NCBI GenBank assembly: GCA_015069365.1
Contig: SVIT01000007.1
Location: 1-38,825, forward strand
Origin: Clostridiales bacterium
GTDB lineage: Bacteria; Bacillota; Clostridia; Christensenellales; Borkfalkiaceae
Direction of reading: 5' to 3'
Length of the DNA stretch: 38,825 nt
The first letter of the stretch is position 1. Each line of letters opens with the position of its first letter. Positions 7,399 to 15,299 of the stretch are shown in pieces. The position numbers were made by a program, and so were the translations under genes. The notes under the pieces were generated by a model. The model was given only the letters and a program-made list of their open reading frames with translations, did not search any database and was not told where the DNA came from.

Positions 7399-8781
7399 TT
7401 ATAACGCTGCGATATCAAACGACGCCTTTACGATCCGTCTGCCCTCTGCAACGTCCGCGATATCTCCGCCGCCGACCATCTGCATCATAAGGTTGCCGAT
7501 CGCAGTCCCCTCGGTAGGCCCAGTAACGATCTTCTTGCCCGTATATTTTGCCGTAAGTTCGTTCAAGAATCCGTTCTTGCTGCCGCCGCCGATAATATTC
7601 AGAGTTTCATACTTCTCGCCAGTTACCTCTTCCAACGCTTTCAATGCCAAATCGTAATATTTCGCGAGGTTGTTGTAGATCACGTACGCCATTTCGCCAA
7701 CCGTCAGTGTCTTGCCGACCGCCGCGTTGATCTCCGCCGTCATGTTCTCGGGTGCAAGGAACCTTTGATCGTTTACGTTGATTTCGTAATCAACGGGATT
7801 TTCTCTCGCCATGCAAACGAGCTCCGCAAAGCTGTATTTATCGTCAAGCTCGTGACGAACTTGCTGAATCATCCAAAGCCCCATGATATTGATCTGCAGA
7901 CGGAACTGGTTCTTTACGCTGCCCTCGTTGGAATACCCTGCCGCAAGCGCCCCTTTTGAGGTGTGCGCCTTGTTTTGTTCCACGCCGAGAAGGGACCAAG
8001 TACCGCTGGAGATGTACGGAGTCTGCGCTTCCAAAGGAGCCGCAAGTACCGCGCTTGCCGTATCGTGCGTTGCAGGGAGGATAACCTTTGCCTTGTACCC
8101 TACGATCGCCGCGATCTCGTCGGTAAATTCCCCTACTTCCGTACCAGGCTGCGCCAACTCACCGAACAGCTCTTTTTTATACCCGAGCTTTTCGATAATC
8201 TCTTCGTCCCAAGTATGGGTAACGGAGTTGACCATACCCGTCGTCGTTGCGTTGCAGTATTCCTGCTTTTTCACACCCGTCAAACGGTAGTGGAAATAAT
8301 CGGGAAGCATGAGCATCGCGCTCGCCTTTTCCATACGCCCCGTCTTCTTATCGTCAAGGAGCTGATATACCGTATTAAACGTCGCAAATGCGATACCCGT
8401 CTTTGCAAACAATTCTTCGAAGGGAATAATCTCGTGTACAGCGGGGATCGTGCTTTCCGTTCTGGAATCGCGGTAGCAATAGGTTCCGCCGATTGCCTGT
8501 CCGTTTTCGTCTAATAATGCGTAATCCACACCCCACGTATCAATACCGACCGAGTAAGGAATTTTTCCGATTTCTTTCGCCTTTTTCAAACCGTTGAGGA
8601 TTTCGCCGAACAGTCTTTCATGCGTCCACATAAGGTGCTGTTTTCCGTCGTACGCGGTCAGATCTTCAGGGCCGTTCTGAAAGCGGTAAATTTCTTCCGT
8701 AATCATCTTCCCGTTTTCAAGATGCGCCAAAATATGCCGTCCCGAGGAAGCCCCGATATCAATTGCAAGATAATATCTCAT
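7399..8781 (-). CDS. rhaB: L-rhamnulokinase
   Basis: This is a FGGY-family sugar kinase of 460 residues. It opens MRYYLAIDIGASSGRH, the phosphate-1 motif of rhamnulokinases, and has the ATHDTASAV segment and late IIGGGSKNGF. It phosphorylates L-rhamnulose to rhamnulose-1-phosphate. An in-frame start 72 bases upstream (8853) is possible, but AGGAG sits eight bases before the ATG at 8781, and 8853 lies at the -10 element of the promoter, so the shorter form is chosen. It is the first gene of the operon, directly behind a near-consensus promoter and operator-like boxes, and is divergent from the DeoR regulator. Confidence 0.95.
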   Translation of the reverse strand: MRYYLAIDIGASSGRHILAHLENGKMITEEIYRFQNGPEDLTAYDGKQHLMWTHERLFGEILNGLKKAKEIGKIPYSVGIDTWGVDYALLDENGQAIGGTYCYRDSRTESTIPAVHEIIPFEELFAKTGIAFATFNTVYQLLDDKKTGRMEKASAMLMLPDYFHYRLTGVKKQEYCNATTTGMVNSVTHTWDEEIIEKLGYKKELFGELAQPGTEVGEFTDEIAAIVGYKAKVILPATHDTASAVLAAPLEAQTPYISSGTWSLLGVEQNKAHTSKGALAAGYSNEGSVKNQFRLQINIMGLWMIQQVRHELDDKYSFAELVCMARENPVDYEINVNDQRFLAPENMTAEINAAVGKTLTVGEMAYVIYNNLAKYYDLALKALEEVTGEKYETLNIIGGGSKNGFLNELTAKYTGKKIVTGPTEGTAIGNLMMQMVGGGDIADVAEGRRIVKASFDIAAL

Positions 8782-8791
8782 TTCCGTCTCC

Positions 8792-8829
8792 TGCGCAGTT
8801 TTGCGCACTTTTTCACAAACGCGCAAACC
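8792..8829. promoter_or_regulatory. operator-like boxes between promoter and rhaB start
   Basis: Two elements lie between the rhaB promoter and its ribosome site. TGCGCAGTTTTGCGCA (8792-8807) is built of two TGCGCA half-sites and contains GCGCAAAA on the minus strand. ACGCGCAAAC follows at 8819-8828. The same GCGCAAAA core recurs twice just downstream of the divergent deoR promoter. The position, between transcription start and ribosome site, fits repression by roadblock or promoter occlusion. Assignment to the adjacent DeoR protein is an inference. Confidence 0.55.
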
Positions 8830-8851
8830 GCAAACTTTTTTGCTATAATAC

Positions 8852-8880
8852 ATTATATAATAAAAAAAAATACTTGTCTA
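8852..8880 (-). promoter_or_regulatory. promoter of the rhamnose/BMC operon
   Basis: On the minus strand, TAGACA (8880-8875), a 17-bp spacer and TATAAT (8857-8852) form a near-consensus sigma-A promoter reading toward rhaB. It is embedded in an A/T-rich tract and is followed by the operator-like boxes. Confidence 0.8.
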
Positions 8881-8895
8881 TATATGTTCGAAAGA

Positions 8896-8924
8896 TTGAC
8901 AAAAAAAATTTTTTGCAGTATAAT
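8896..8924 (+). promoter_or_regulatory. promoter of the DeoR-family regulator gene
   Basis: TTGACA (8896-8901), a 17-bp spacer and TATAAT (8919-8924) match the sigma-A consensus exactly. The expected start site is about 8931, about 65 bases before the regulator ATG. Operator-like boxes begin just after the start site. Confidence 0.85.
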
Positions 8925-8935
8925 ATGAGCACAAA

Positions 8936-8954
8936 TGCGCAAAAACGCGCAAAA
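8936..8954. promoter_or_regulatory. operator-like direct repeat at the deoR transcription start
   Basis: TGCGCAAAAACGCGCAAAA contains two direct GCGCAAAA boxes 10 bp apart, about one helical turn. They begin within the first bases of the predicted transcript. This placement fits autorepression by the regulator, with shared control of the divergent rhaB promoter. Binding itself is inferred. Confidence 0.55.
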
Positions 8955-8995
8955 TATATGTAAATTTCGCTCAAAAAAAGTGAAAAGGAGCATGT

Positions 8996-9733
8996 ATGGC
9001 ACTGACCGAACGTCAAAACGAGATTTTAAGACGATTAAAAGAGAACAAAACGGCGAACGTGAACGAGCTGGCTAAAGACCTTTTTGTCAGCGAAGCGACC
9101 ATACGCCGCGACCTTGCGGAGATGAAAAGCATGGGGCTGATCGAACGCAGTCACGGCGGCGCGTTATTGCCCGAAAACGCCGAGGAAATATCCATCTTTT
9201 TCCGCATGGAAAAAAACGCGAGTGAAAAGGAGCGCGCAGCGACGAAAGCTCTGCCGTACATCCCCTCTTTTAAGTCGGTATTCATCGACAGTTCTTCCAC
9301 GGCGCTCGCCCTTGCAGAGCGCATTGATTTGTCCTTTAAAACGGTGGTTACCAACAATCTGCAAACGGCAATTCAACTCTCCAAAAAGCCCAACTTGAAC
9401 CTGATCCTCTTGGGCGGAAACGTGCATTTTAACACCAACTCGGCAACGGGCAGTTGGACGGCACGGCAGCTGGAAGATTTTGCGTTCGATCTTATGATTT
9501 CCTCGTGCGCGGCGATTATCGGCAACGAGGCATACGAACGCTCCCTCGATCAAAAAGAGATCAAACGCGCGGCGTTTTTGCGTTGCAAAAAGAGGATTCT
9601 ACTCATCGATCACACAAAATTCTCCGCACACGGAACCTATCGGCTCGCGGCGCTGTCGGAATATGATTTGGTCGCAACAGACGCCCCTCCCCCTGCGGAT
9701 ATAGATTTCAGCGGCGTAAAATTGATTTATTAA
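8996..9733 (+). CDS. DeoR-family transcriptional regulator
   Basis: This is a 245-residue regulator. Residues 1-57 form the DeoR winged helix-turn-helix, with ERQNEILRRLKEN, the recognition-helix region SEATIRRDLAEM and the closing SHGGALL. The rest is the sugar-phosphate isomerase-like sensor domain, with SSSTALALAE and NNLQTAIQL as likely ligand loops and DHTKF near the end. Such proteins usually repress sugar operons and respond to a phosphorylated intermediate, here plausibly rhamnulose-1-phosphate or DHAP. AAAAGGAG precedes the ATG. It is divergent from the rhamnose/BMC operon and has its own consensus promoter with repeated boxes. Some rhamnose operons use AraC or LacI proteins instead; a DeoR type is compatible. 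Confidence 0.92.
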   Translation: MALTERQNEILRRLKENKTANVNELAKDLFVSEATIRRDLAEMKSMGLIERSHGGALLPENAEEISIFFRMEKNASEKERAATKALPYIPSFKSVFIDSSSTALALAERIDLSFKTVVTNNLQTAIQLSKKPNLNLILLGGNVHFNTNSATGSWTARQLEDFAFDLMISSCAAIIGNEAYERSLDQKEIKRAAFLRCKKRILLIDHTKFSAHGTYRLAALSEYDLVATDAPPPADIDFSGVKLIY

Positions 9734-9749
9734 TTTTTCATCCAAAGGC

Positions 9750-9778
9750 TTGATTTCTTTTAGAGAATGTACTATAAT
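9750..9778 (+). promoter_or_regulatory. promoter of the PHP-domain gene
   Basis: TTGATT (9750-9755), a 17-bp spacer and TATAAT (9773-9778) lie 17 bp after the deoR stop. The expected start near 9785 excludes the upstream TTG at 9781 as the translation start of the next gene. Confidence 0.65.
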
Positions 9779-9813
9779 ACTTGCAATCGGTCAAAAATTT
9801 TGAGGGCTGTTTT

Positions 9814-10563
9814 ATGATACAAGACTTACACGTACACACATATTATTCTTTCTGCTCGCAGGACAAACCCGAAAAAGTCGTTGAAACAGCGATTGCGGGC
9901 GGGATCCAAATGCTGGGGATCTGCGACCACAATTATGGGGTCGGCTGCGCGAGAACGGACGCTTGCTGGGGCAAGGGTACCCGTTTGGACGTCGATTACG
10001 AAAAGACGCTCGTGCGGTATTACGATCACATGAATAATATCCGTGAAAAATACGCAAAGAAAATAAAGATCCTCTGCGGGATTGAAATTTGCACGCTGAC
10101 GGGCACGAAAGACAGCTATGCCCTGCCCATGGGCGCGGACGTTTCCTTTTTCGATTTTGCCCTTGTGGAAAATCTCGACCATCCCTCTTCCATCACCAAT
10201 GGGGATATCGTGAATTTTGCAAAGCGTTGCGGCTGCCCCGTCGGGATTGCACACACCGATTTGTTCGCCTTTATCCGCAAAAAAGGGGAAGAACCCTATC
10301 GCTATCTTAGAAAACTCGCCGAAGCAGGTATTTTCTGGGAAATAAACGTCAATTACGACAGTCTGCACGGCTTTAAATCGCACGATTACGTAACCGAATT
10401 TTTCAAGAATAAAGAACAGCAGGATATCATCAAAAAAACAGGTGTTCGCCTTTCCGTGGGATTCGACGGACATATCGCAGCCGAATACAAAGCACAGCGA
10501 GTTAAATCCGCATGCAAACTCATTCAAGACATGGGTATCCATCTCGTCTTTGAAAATAGATAA
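9814..10563 (+). CDS. PHP-domain phosphoesterase
   Basis: This 249-residue protein has the polymerase-and-histidinol-phosphatase fold. It starts MIQDLHVHTYYS, where the HxH pair (His6, His8) is the first metal motif. CDHNYG, GIEIC, AHTDLFAF and GFDGH supply the other expected metal ligands. It probably hydrolyses a phosphate ester with a two- or three-metal centre; the substrate cannot be told. I choose the ATG at 9814 because the longer TTG-started form would begin upstream of the predicted transcription start. The GAGGGC ribosome site is weak. It is transcribed separately from its neighbours and ends at a strong terminator, so a role in rhamnose or polysaccharide metabolism is not implied. 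Confidence 0.82.
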   Translation: MIQDLHVHTYYSFCSQDKPEKVVETAIAGGIQMLGICDHNYGVGCARTDACWGKGTRLDVDYEKTLVRYYDHMNNIREKYAKKIKILCGIEICTLTGTKDSYALPMGADVSFFDFALVENLDHPSSITNGDIVNFAKRCGCPVGIAHTDLFAFIRKKGEEPYRYLRKLAEAGIFWEINVNYDSLHGFKSHDYVTEFFKNKEQQDIIKKTGVRLSVGFDGHIAAEYKAQRVKSACKLIQDMGIHLVFENR

Positions 10564-10575
10564 ATATCAACGTAT

Positions 10576-10612
10576 AAAAAAGGCAAGTTTCTTGTGAAAC
10601 TTGCCTTTTTTT
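10576..10612. terminator. bidirectional intrinsic terminator
   Basis: A run of A, then AAGGCAAGTTTC, a TTGT loop, GAAACTTGCCTT and a run of T form a long perfect stem flanked by A/T tracts. It sits between the convergent PHP gene (plus) and the last gene of the polysaccharide operon (minus) and can end transcripts from both sides. Confidence 0.93.
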
Positions 10613-10638
10613 GTGATATTATCGTGTTTTTACGCAGC

Positions 10639-11811
10639 TTAAAGTCCCTCTATCCCAAGACCGCCGCGGAGCTCTTTCATATACTGCAATTCATCCGCTT
10701 CTACGTTACCGATTTTTTTCAGTTTCCCGATATTCTTCGGTCGAATGAACAGCACGTGCGCCCATCTCACGAAATAGAAAATCGGCAACAGCCAAATATG
10801 TTTCTTCAATACGGGATAGCTGAATTGCATATTCTCTTTCGGGGGGAATAAAGTTCTCCTAAACGTGCGTTTTTTCGCTTTCTTTCCGTCCTCGTCCCCT
10901 TGCGACGTTTGCGCCGCTACGTCCGAAGCCGATTTCTTTCCCTCGTTTTCAAATAACGAGGACTCTAAAACGTGTTTTGCGAGTTTTTCGGTAAACTCGT
11001 CCGCCTCTCCGTCTTCGAAGAAATACGCAGACAGCTTTTCAAACTGCCGTTTGAACTGCAATAGACCGCATTTCTCCAGTTCCCCGTCCAAGTATTCCTC
11101 GTTGAGCGTATACGCCTTACGATACAGATAAATATCCGTCAAATGCCGTATGCCAACCCCTGCGCCCTCTGCAAAATGGTATGCCGAGTGCGCCAGAATG
11201 GAAATATAAAAAATCTCACGATCCATTTCATAGAAATAGGCAGTTCCCTCTTTCACGTGCGCCCGTTCAAATCCCACGCCGAAATATTTTTCCAAAGGCC
11301 CTACAAAAATCATTTTGTGCAGCTCGAAAATCGTCTTTGTTGCGGGATAGTACACGATATCGTGGTGTTCGTCATGGCGTTTGGTCGCAAGACCGAGCTC
11401 GTCCACCAGCGCGCGCACCGTCTTTAACTGCGCCACGTCGATAAGCACGTCGCAATCGGAGGCATAACGCATATCCGTTGACGGATACAGCTTCTTTAAG
11501 TGATACCCTTTCAAAGGCATGTGTTTTATCCCACGCTCTTCAAACGCCGTCAATACCGTATTGATATCGTATTCGCTTTGTACGTCGAGCATAACGTGAC
11601 GGTGCACCGAGCGTTGCAACGCTGTGAAAAACTGCGGAAGGAGCTTGTCCTTCACATTTTCAAGCGCCTTAAACACCACCACGCTCATGGAATGTGACGC
11701 GCAAAGATTATAAAATTGTTTATAGTCAAGCTCTTCGGGGATATAGTCGATTTTCTCGTCTTTAATCCCTTTTTTTACGCACTCGACAAAGAATTTTTCC
11801 GTGTTCGTCAC
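10639..11811 (-). CDS. nucleotidyltransferase-fold protein (NTP_transf_5-like), last gene of the polysaccharide operon
   Basis: This 390-residue protein carries the PLKGYHLKKLYP...DMRYASDCDVLID pattern, residues about 92-120 from this start, of the uncharacterised NTP_transf_5 group of nucleotidyltransferase-fold proteins often found in capsule and lipopolysaccharide clusters. The DxD pair (DCDVLID) looks intact. A low-complexity charged stretch (Lys/Ser/Asp/Glu) precedes a hydrophobic segment, HIWLLPIFYFVRW, near residue 345, which may be membrane-associated. Both candidate starts are GTG; 11811 follows AAGGTGG with good spacing, while 11823 has no ribosome site. It may transfer a nucleotide or a polar group to the polymer or a lipid intermediate; its role is unknown. 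Confidence 0.75.
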   Translation of the reverse strand: MTNTEKFFVECVKKGIKDEKIDYIPEELDYKQFYNLCASHSMSVVVFKALENVKDKLLPQFFTALQRSVHRHVMLDVQSEYDINTVLTAFEERGIKHMPLKGYHLKKLYPSTDMRYASDCDVLIDVAQLKTVRALVDELGLATKRHDEHHDIVYYPATKTIFELHKMIFVGPLEKYFGVGFERAHVKEGTAYFYEMDREIFYISILAHSAYHFAEGAGVGIRHLTDIYLYRKAYTLNEEYLDGELEKCGLLQFKRQFEKLSAYFFEDGEADEFTEKLAKHVLESSLFENEGKKSASDVAAQTSQGDEDGKKAKKRTFRRTLFPPKENMQFSYPVLKKHIWLLPIFYFVRWAHVLFIRPKNIGKLKKIGNVEADELQYMKELRGGLGIEGL

Positions 11812-11836
11812 GTACCTGCCCACCTTGTTTTTCTAT

Positions 11837-13027
11837 TTAATATTTTCTCCAAACCATTTTATCCACAACACCTGTGTACGATTGAATAATCTTCACGACT
11901 TTCGTCGATACGTTTTCTTCTACGTAATCGGGAACTGGGATACCATGGTTGCCATCGTTCGTCAAATCCACAGCCGTTTCCACCGCTTGCAAAAGGCTCT
12001 TTTCGTCAATACCTGCCAAGATAAAGCACGCCTTATCCAGTGCTTCGGGTCTTTCCGTACTCGTACGGATACATACCGCAGGGAAAGGCTTGCCGATACT
12101 CGTAAAGAACGAGCTCTCTTCAGGCAAAGTTCCGCTGTCCGACACTACCGTGTACGCGTTCATTTGTAGTTTGTTATAATCATGGAACCCCAAAGGCTGG
12201 TTTTGAATAACGCGCTTATCCAGCTTAAACCCACTCGCTTCCAGACGCTTTTTACTTCTTGGATGACAAGAATACAAAATGGGCATATCGTACTTTTCAG
12301 CAAGCTTATTGATCGCCGTAAACAAGGACACAAAATTCTTTTCCGTATCGATATTCTCTTCTCGGTGTGCGGAAAGCAGAATATATTTTTTCGGCTGTAA
12401 CCCTAATCTTTCCAACACGTCGCTCGCCTCTATTTCCGCAAGATTGTTATGTAACACTTCTGCCATGGGCGAGCCCGTAACGTACGTTCTTTCCTTGGGC
12501 AGACCGCAATCTGCCAAATATCTGCGCGCGTGTTCAGAATATGCCAAATTCACGTCCGAAATAATATCCACAATACGGCGGTTGGTCTCTTCAGGCAGAC
12601 ATTCATCCTTGCATCTGTTCCCTGCTTCCATGTGGAAAATGGGGATATGCAATCTCTTTGCAGGGATCGCGGAAAGACAGCTGTTTGTATCGCCAAGGAT
12701 CAAAAGAGCGTCGGGCTTACAAGCCGACATCAGCTTGTACGAGCAGTTAATGATATTGCCGACCGTAGCACCCAAATCGTCACCCACCGCGTCCATATAC
12801 ACTTCAGGATCGGCGAGCTTTAAATCCTTGAAGAACACGCCGTTTAAGTTATAGTCATAATTTTGACCCGTGTGCGCGAGAATACAATCAAAATACTGAC
12901 GGCACTTATTGATGACCGCCGCCAAACGGATAATCTCAGGGCGCGTACCGACAATGATTAAAAGCTTTAACTTGCCGTTGTCCTTGAATTTTACATCCGA
13001 ATAATCCAATCTAATGTTCGTTTCCAT
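11837..13027 (-). CDS. capG: UDP-N-acetylglucosamine 2-epimerase type enzyme (CapG/FnlC)
   Basis: This is a 396-residue non-hydrolysing 2-epimerase. It has IVGTRPEIIRLAAV, HMEAGNRC, EETNRRIVD, SAHREEN and the SDSGTLPEES nucleotide-sugar loop. It directly follows capF and capE homologues, so the likely reaction is the last step of UDP-N-acetyl-L-fucosamine synthesis (2-epimerisation of UDP-L-PneuNAc), rather than UDP-ManNAc formation. The ribosome site is GAGGTG. An ordinary WecB role is the main alternative; the neighbours argue against it. Confidence 0.9.
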   Translation of the reverse strand: METNIRLDYSDVKFKDNGKLKLLIIVGTRPEIIRLAAVINKCRQYFDCILAHTGQNYDYNLNGVFFKDLKLADPEVYMDAVGDDLGATVGNIINCSYKLMSACKPDALLILGDTNSCLSAIPAKRLHIPIFHMEAGNRCKDECLPEETNRRIVDIISDVNLAYSEHARRYLADCGLPKERTYVTGSPMAEVLHNNLAEIEASDVLERLGLQPKKYILLSAHREENIDTEKNFVSLFTAINKLAEKYDMPILYSCHPRSKKRLEASGFKLDKRVIQNQPLGFHDYNKLQMNAYTVVSDSGTLPEESSFFTSIGKPFPAVCIRTSTERPEALDKACFILAGIDEKSLLQAVETAVDLTNDGNHGIPVPDYVEENVSTKVVKIIQSYTGVVDKMVWRKY

Positions 13028-13057
13028 ATTATTTCACCTCGTACATGGTATGTCCAT

Positions 13058-14260
13058 TCATTCTACAATTTCAAAAAACGTATCGGGATGGCTAGGATCA
13101 AATTGTTCATTCGCCCACATCACCGTCACCAAATTTTCTGTCTCGGAAAGATTGATAATGTTGTGCGTATATCCAGGGAGCATATGCACCGCTTGTATCT
13201 TATCTCCGCTAACCTCAAAATTCAATACTTCGTCCGTACCGATTTTGCGTTGCTGTATCAGCCCCTTGCCTGCAACCACAATGAAAAATTCCCACTTGGT
13301 ATTGTGCCAGTGCTGACCTTTCGTAATCCCAGGTTTAGAAATATTGATAGATACCTGACCGCAATTTTCCGTCTTCAAAAGTTCGGTAAAACTCCCTCTC
13401 GGATCCACGTTCATCTTCAAATCGAACGCAACCTTTTCCTTGGGAAGATAGCTTAAATAGGTCGAATAAAGCTTCTTTGCAAAACTTCCGTTCGGGATTT
13501 CAGGGATTATCAGCGTTTCACTCTGCGCGCGGAATTTATAGAGCAAATCCACAATCTCGCCAAGGGTTACTTTATGCGTTGTCGGTACAAAATAATATCT
13601 ACCGTTCTCACATTCCACGGGCGTTAAACCGTCGTACTCACAGCGGTGACCCTTTCCTTCAAGCAGGTCGAGCATTTCCGCGACCAAGTCGTCTATGTAG
13701 AGAAGTTCCAGCTCAATCGCTCTATCATTTACCGTGATAGGCAAATCGTTGGCGATATTGTTGCAAAACGTCGCAACCGCGCTATTATAGTTGGGTCTGC
13801 ACCACTTCCCAAAGAGGTTAGGAAAGCGATAAACGCATACCTGCCCCCCGCCTTTACTCTCATAATCAAAGAAAAGTTCTTCCCCTGCTTTCTTACTTTT
13901 TCCGTATTCTCCGCCAGCATAACGGCCGATCAAGGTCGCCTGAATGGAAGAGGACAACATCACGGGGCACTTGTTTTCGTGTCTTTTGAGCGTATCCAAA
14001 AGGGTAGATGCAAAGCCGAAATTGCCTTGCATAAACTCTTCCTGATTTTGCGGACGATTAACCCCTGCCAAGTTAAAGACAAAATCCGCTTGCGCGCAAT
14101 ACGTCTCCAAAGTAGCAGGATCGCTGTCGATATCGTATTCGAAAATATCTTCAACCGACAAGGCGGGACGAGTCCTATCCTTTCCGTCTTTTAAGTTTTT
14201 CAAGGCGGCGCAAAGGTTTTTTCCTACAAAACCTTTCGCCCCCGTCACTAAAATTTTCAT
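13058..14260 (-). CDS. capF: bifunctional SDR reductase/cupin epimerase (CapF)
   Basis: This 400-residue two-domain enzyme has a short-chain dehydrogenase domain (MKILVTGAKGFVGKN, SSSIQAT, YGKSKKAGE) to about residue 270. A cupin domain follows, with QHWHNTKWEFF (His317, His319, Glu324). CapF-type enzymes epimerise C3 of the 4-keto sugar with the cupin and reduce C4 with NADPH, giving UDP-6-deoxy-L-talose-type precursors of UDP-L-FucNAc. Its start overlaps the capE stop by four bases (ATGA), indicating coupled translation. The next gene is capG. A shorter paralogue without a cupin lies just upstream of capE. Confidence 0.93.
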   Translation of the reverse strand: MKILVTGAKGFVGKNLCAALKNLKDGKDRTRPALSVEDIFEYDIDSDPATLETYCAQADFVFNLAGVNRPQNQEEFMQGNFGFASTLLDTLKRHENKCPVMLSSSIQATLIGRYAGGEYGKSKKAGEELFFDYESKGGGQVCVYRFPNLFGKWCRPNYNSAVATFCNNIANDLPITVNDRAIELELLYIDDLVAEMLDLLEGKGHRCEYDGLTPVECENGRYYFVPTTHKVTLGEIVDLLYKFRAQSETLIIPEIPNGSFAKKLYSTYLSYLPKEKVAFDLKMNVDPRGSFTELLKTENCGQVSINISKPGITKGQHWHNTKWEFFIVVAGKGLIQQRKIGTDEVLNFEVSGDKIQAVHMLPGYTHNIINLSETENLVTVMWANEQFDPSHPDTFFEIVE

Positions 14261-15294
14261 TTCTTTAATTCGTCCTGAATATATTGAAGGGATGCAATCT
14301 TCGCCTTCGTTTCTTCCACCGTCAACAGCTGGGTGTTGTTGGAATTAAACTCCGTCAAAGGATTACGTTCCGTATCGCCGTTATTGAAATATTTATCATA
14401 ATTCAAACCGCGTTTGTCACAAGGCACACGATAGAAGTTACCAAGGTCGATGGCATTCGCACATTCTTCGTTGGTCAAAAGGGTTTCATACATCTTTTCG
14501 CCGTGACGAATACCGATGACCTTGATATTTTCCTTATCGCCGCCGAACAGTTCGCAAACAGCCTCCGCCTGCGTTTTGATTGTACAAGCAGGCGCTTTTT
14601 GTACGAGAATATCCCCGCTTTCACCGTGTTCAAACGCGAACAGAACAAGGTCCACCGCTTCTTCCAAGGACATGATAAATCTCGTCATGGTAGGGTCGGT
14701 GATGGTGATAGGCTTTCCCGCACGGATTTGGTCAATCCAAAGGGGAATAACAGACCCACGAGAACACATTACGTTGCCATAGCGCGTACAACAAATCTTC
14801 GTCTTTTCAGGCGAAACCGTACGGGATTTTGCAACAATGACCTTTTCCATCATCGCCTTGCTTGTCCCCATTGCGTTTACGGGATATGCCGCCTTGTCCG
14901 TCGAAAGACAAACGATATTTTTTACCCCTGCCTCGATTGCCGCCGTCAGGACGTTTTCCGTACCTAAAACGTTGGTCTTTACTGCCTCAATCGGGAAAAA
15001 TTCGCAAGAAGGCACCTGCTTTAACGCCGCCGCATGGAAGATGTAATCCACACCGTGCATGGCGTTTTTCACGCTCGCCAAATCGCGCACGTCGCCGATA
15101 TAGAATTTGATTTTTTCCGCAACTTCAGGCATTTTTGCCTGGAATTCGTGACGCATATCGTCCTGTTTCTTTTCATCACGCGAGAAAATACGGATTTCCC
15201 CGATATCCGTTTTTAAGAATCTGTTGAGTACGGCGTTCCCAAACGAACCCGTACCGCCTGTAATAAGTAACGTTTTATTTGTAAAAAGCGACAT
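14257..15294 (-). CDS. capE: UDP-GlcNAc 4,6-dehydratase/5-epimerase (CapE)
   Basis: This 345-residue extended SDR protein has GGTGSFGNA at the N-terminus, FHAAALKQVP and the STDKAAYPVNAMGTSKAMMEK active-site region, typical of the CapE/WbjB/FlaA1 group of inverting or retaining 4,6-dehydratases. It begins UDP-L-FucNAc synthesis by converting UDP-GlcNAc to a 4-keto-6-deoxy sugar. AGGAG of its ribosome site lies over the stop region of the preceding cupin-less capF paralogue. The gene context (capE-capF-capG in order) makes this assignment strong. Confidence 0.93.
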   Translation of the reverse strand: MSLFTNKTLLITGGTGSFGNAVLNRFLKTDIGEIRIFSRDEKKQDDMRHEFQAKMPEVAEKIKFYIGDVRDLASVKNAMHGVDYIFHAAALKQVPSCEFFPIEAVKTNVLGTENVLTAAIEAGVKNIVCLSTDKAAYPVNAMGTSKAMMEKVIVAKSRTVSPEKTKICCTRYGNVMCSRGSVIPLWIDQIRAGKPITITDPTMTRFIMSLEEAVDLVLFAFEHGESGDILVQKAPACTIKTQAEAVCELFGGDKENIKVIGIRHGEKMYETLLTNEECANAIDLGNFYRVPCDKRGLNYDKYFNNGDTERNPLTEFNSNNTQLLTVEETKAKIASLQYIQDELKK

Positions 15295-15299
15295 CTTTT

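Noticed and set aside
8782..8853. Longer N-terminus for rhamnulokinase
   Set aside because: The added 24 residues do not resemble the family, and the upstream start coincides with the promoter -10 region, while AGGAG precedes the start at 8781.
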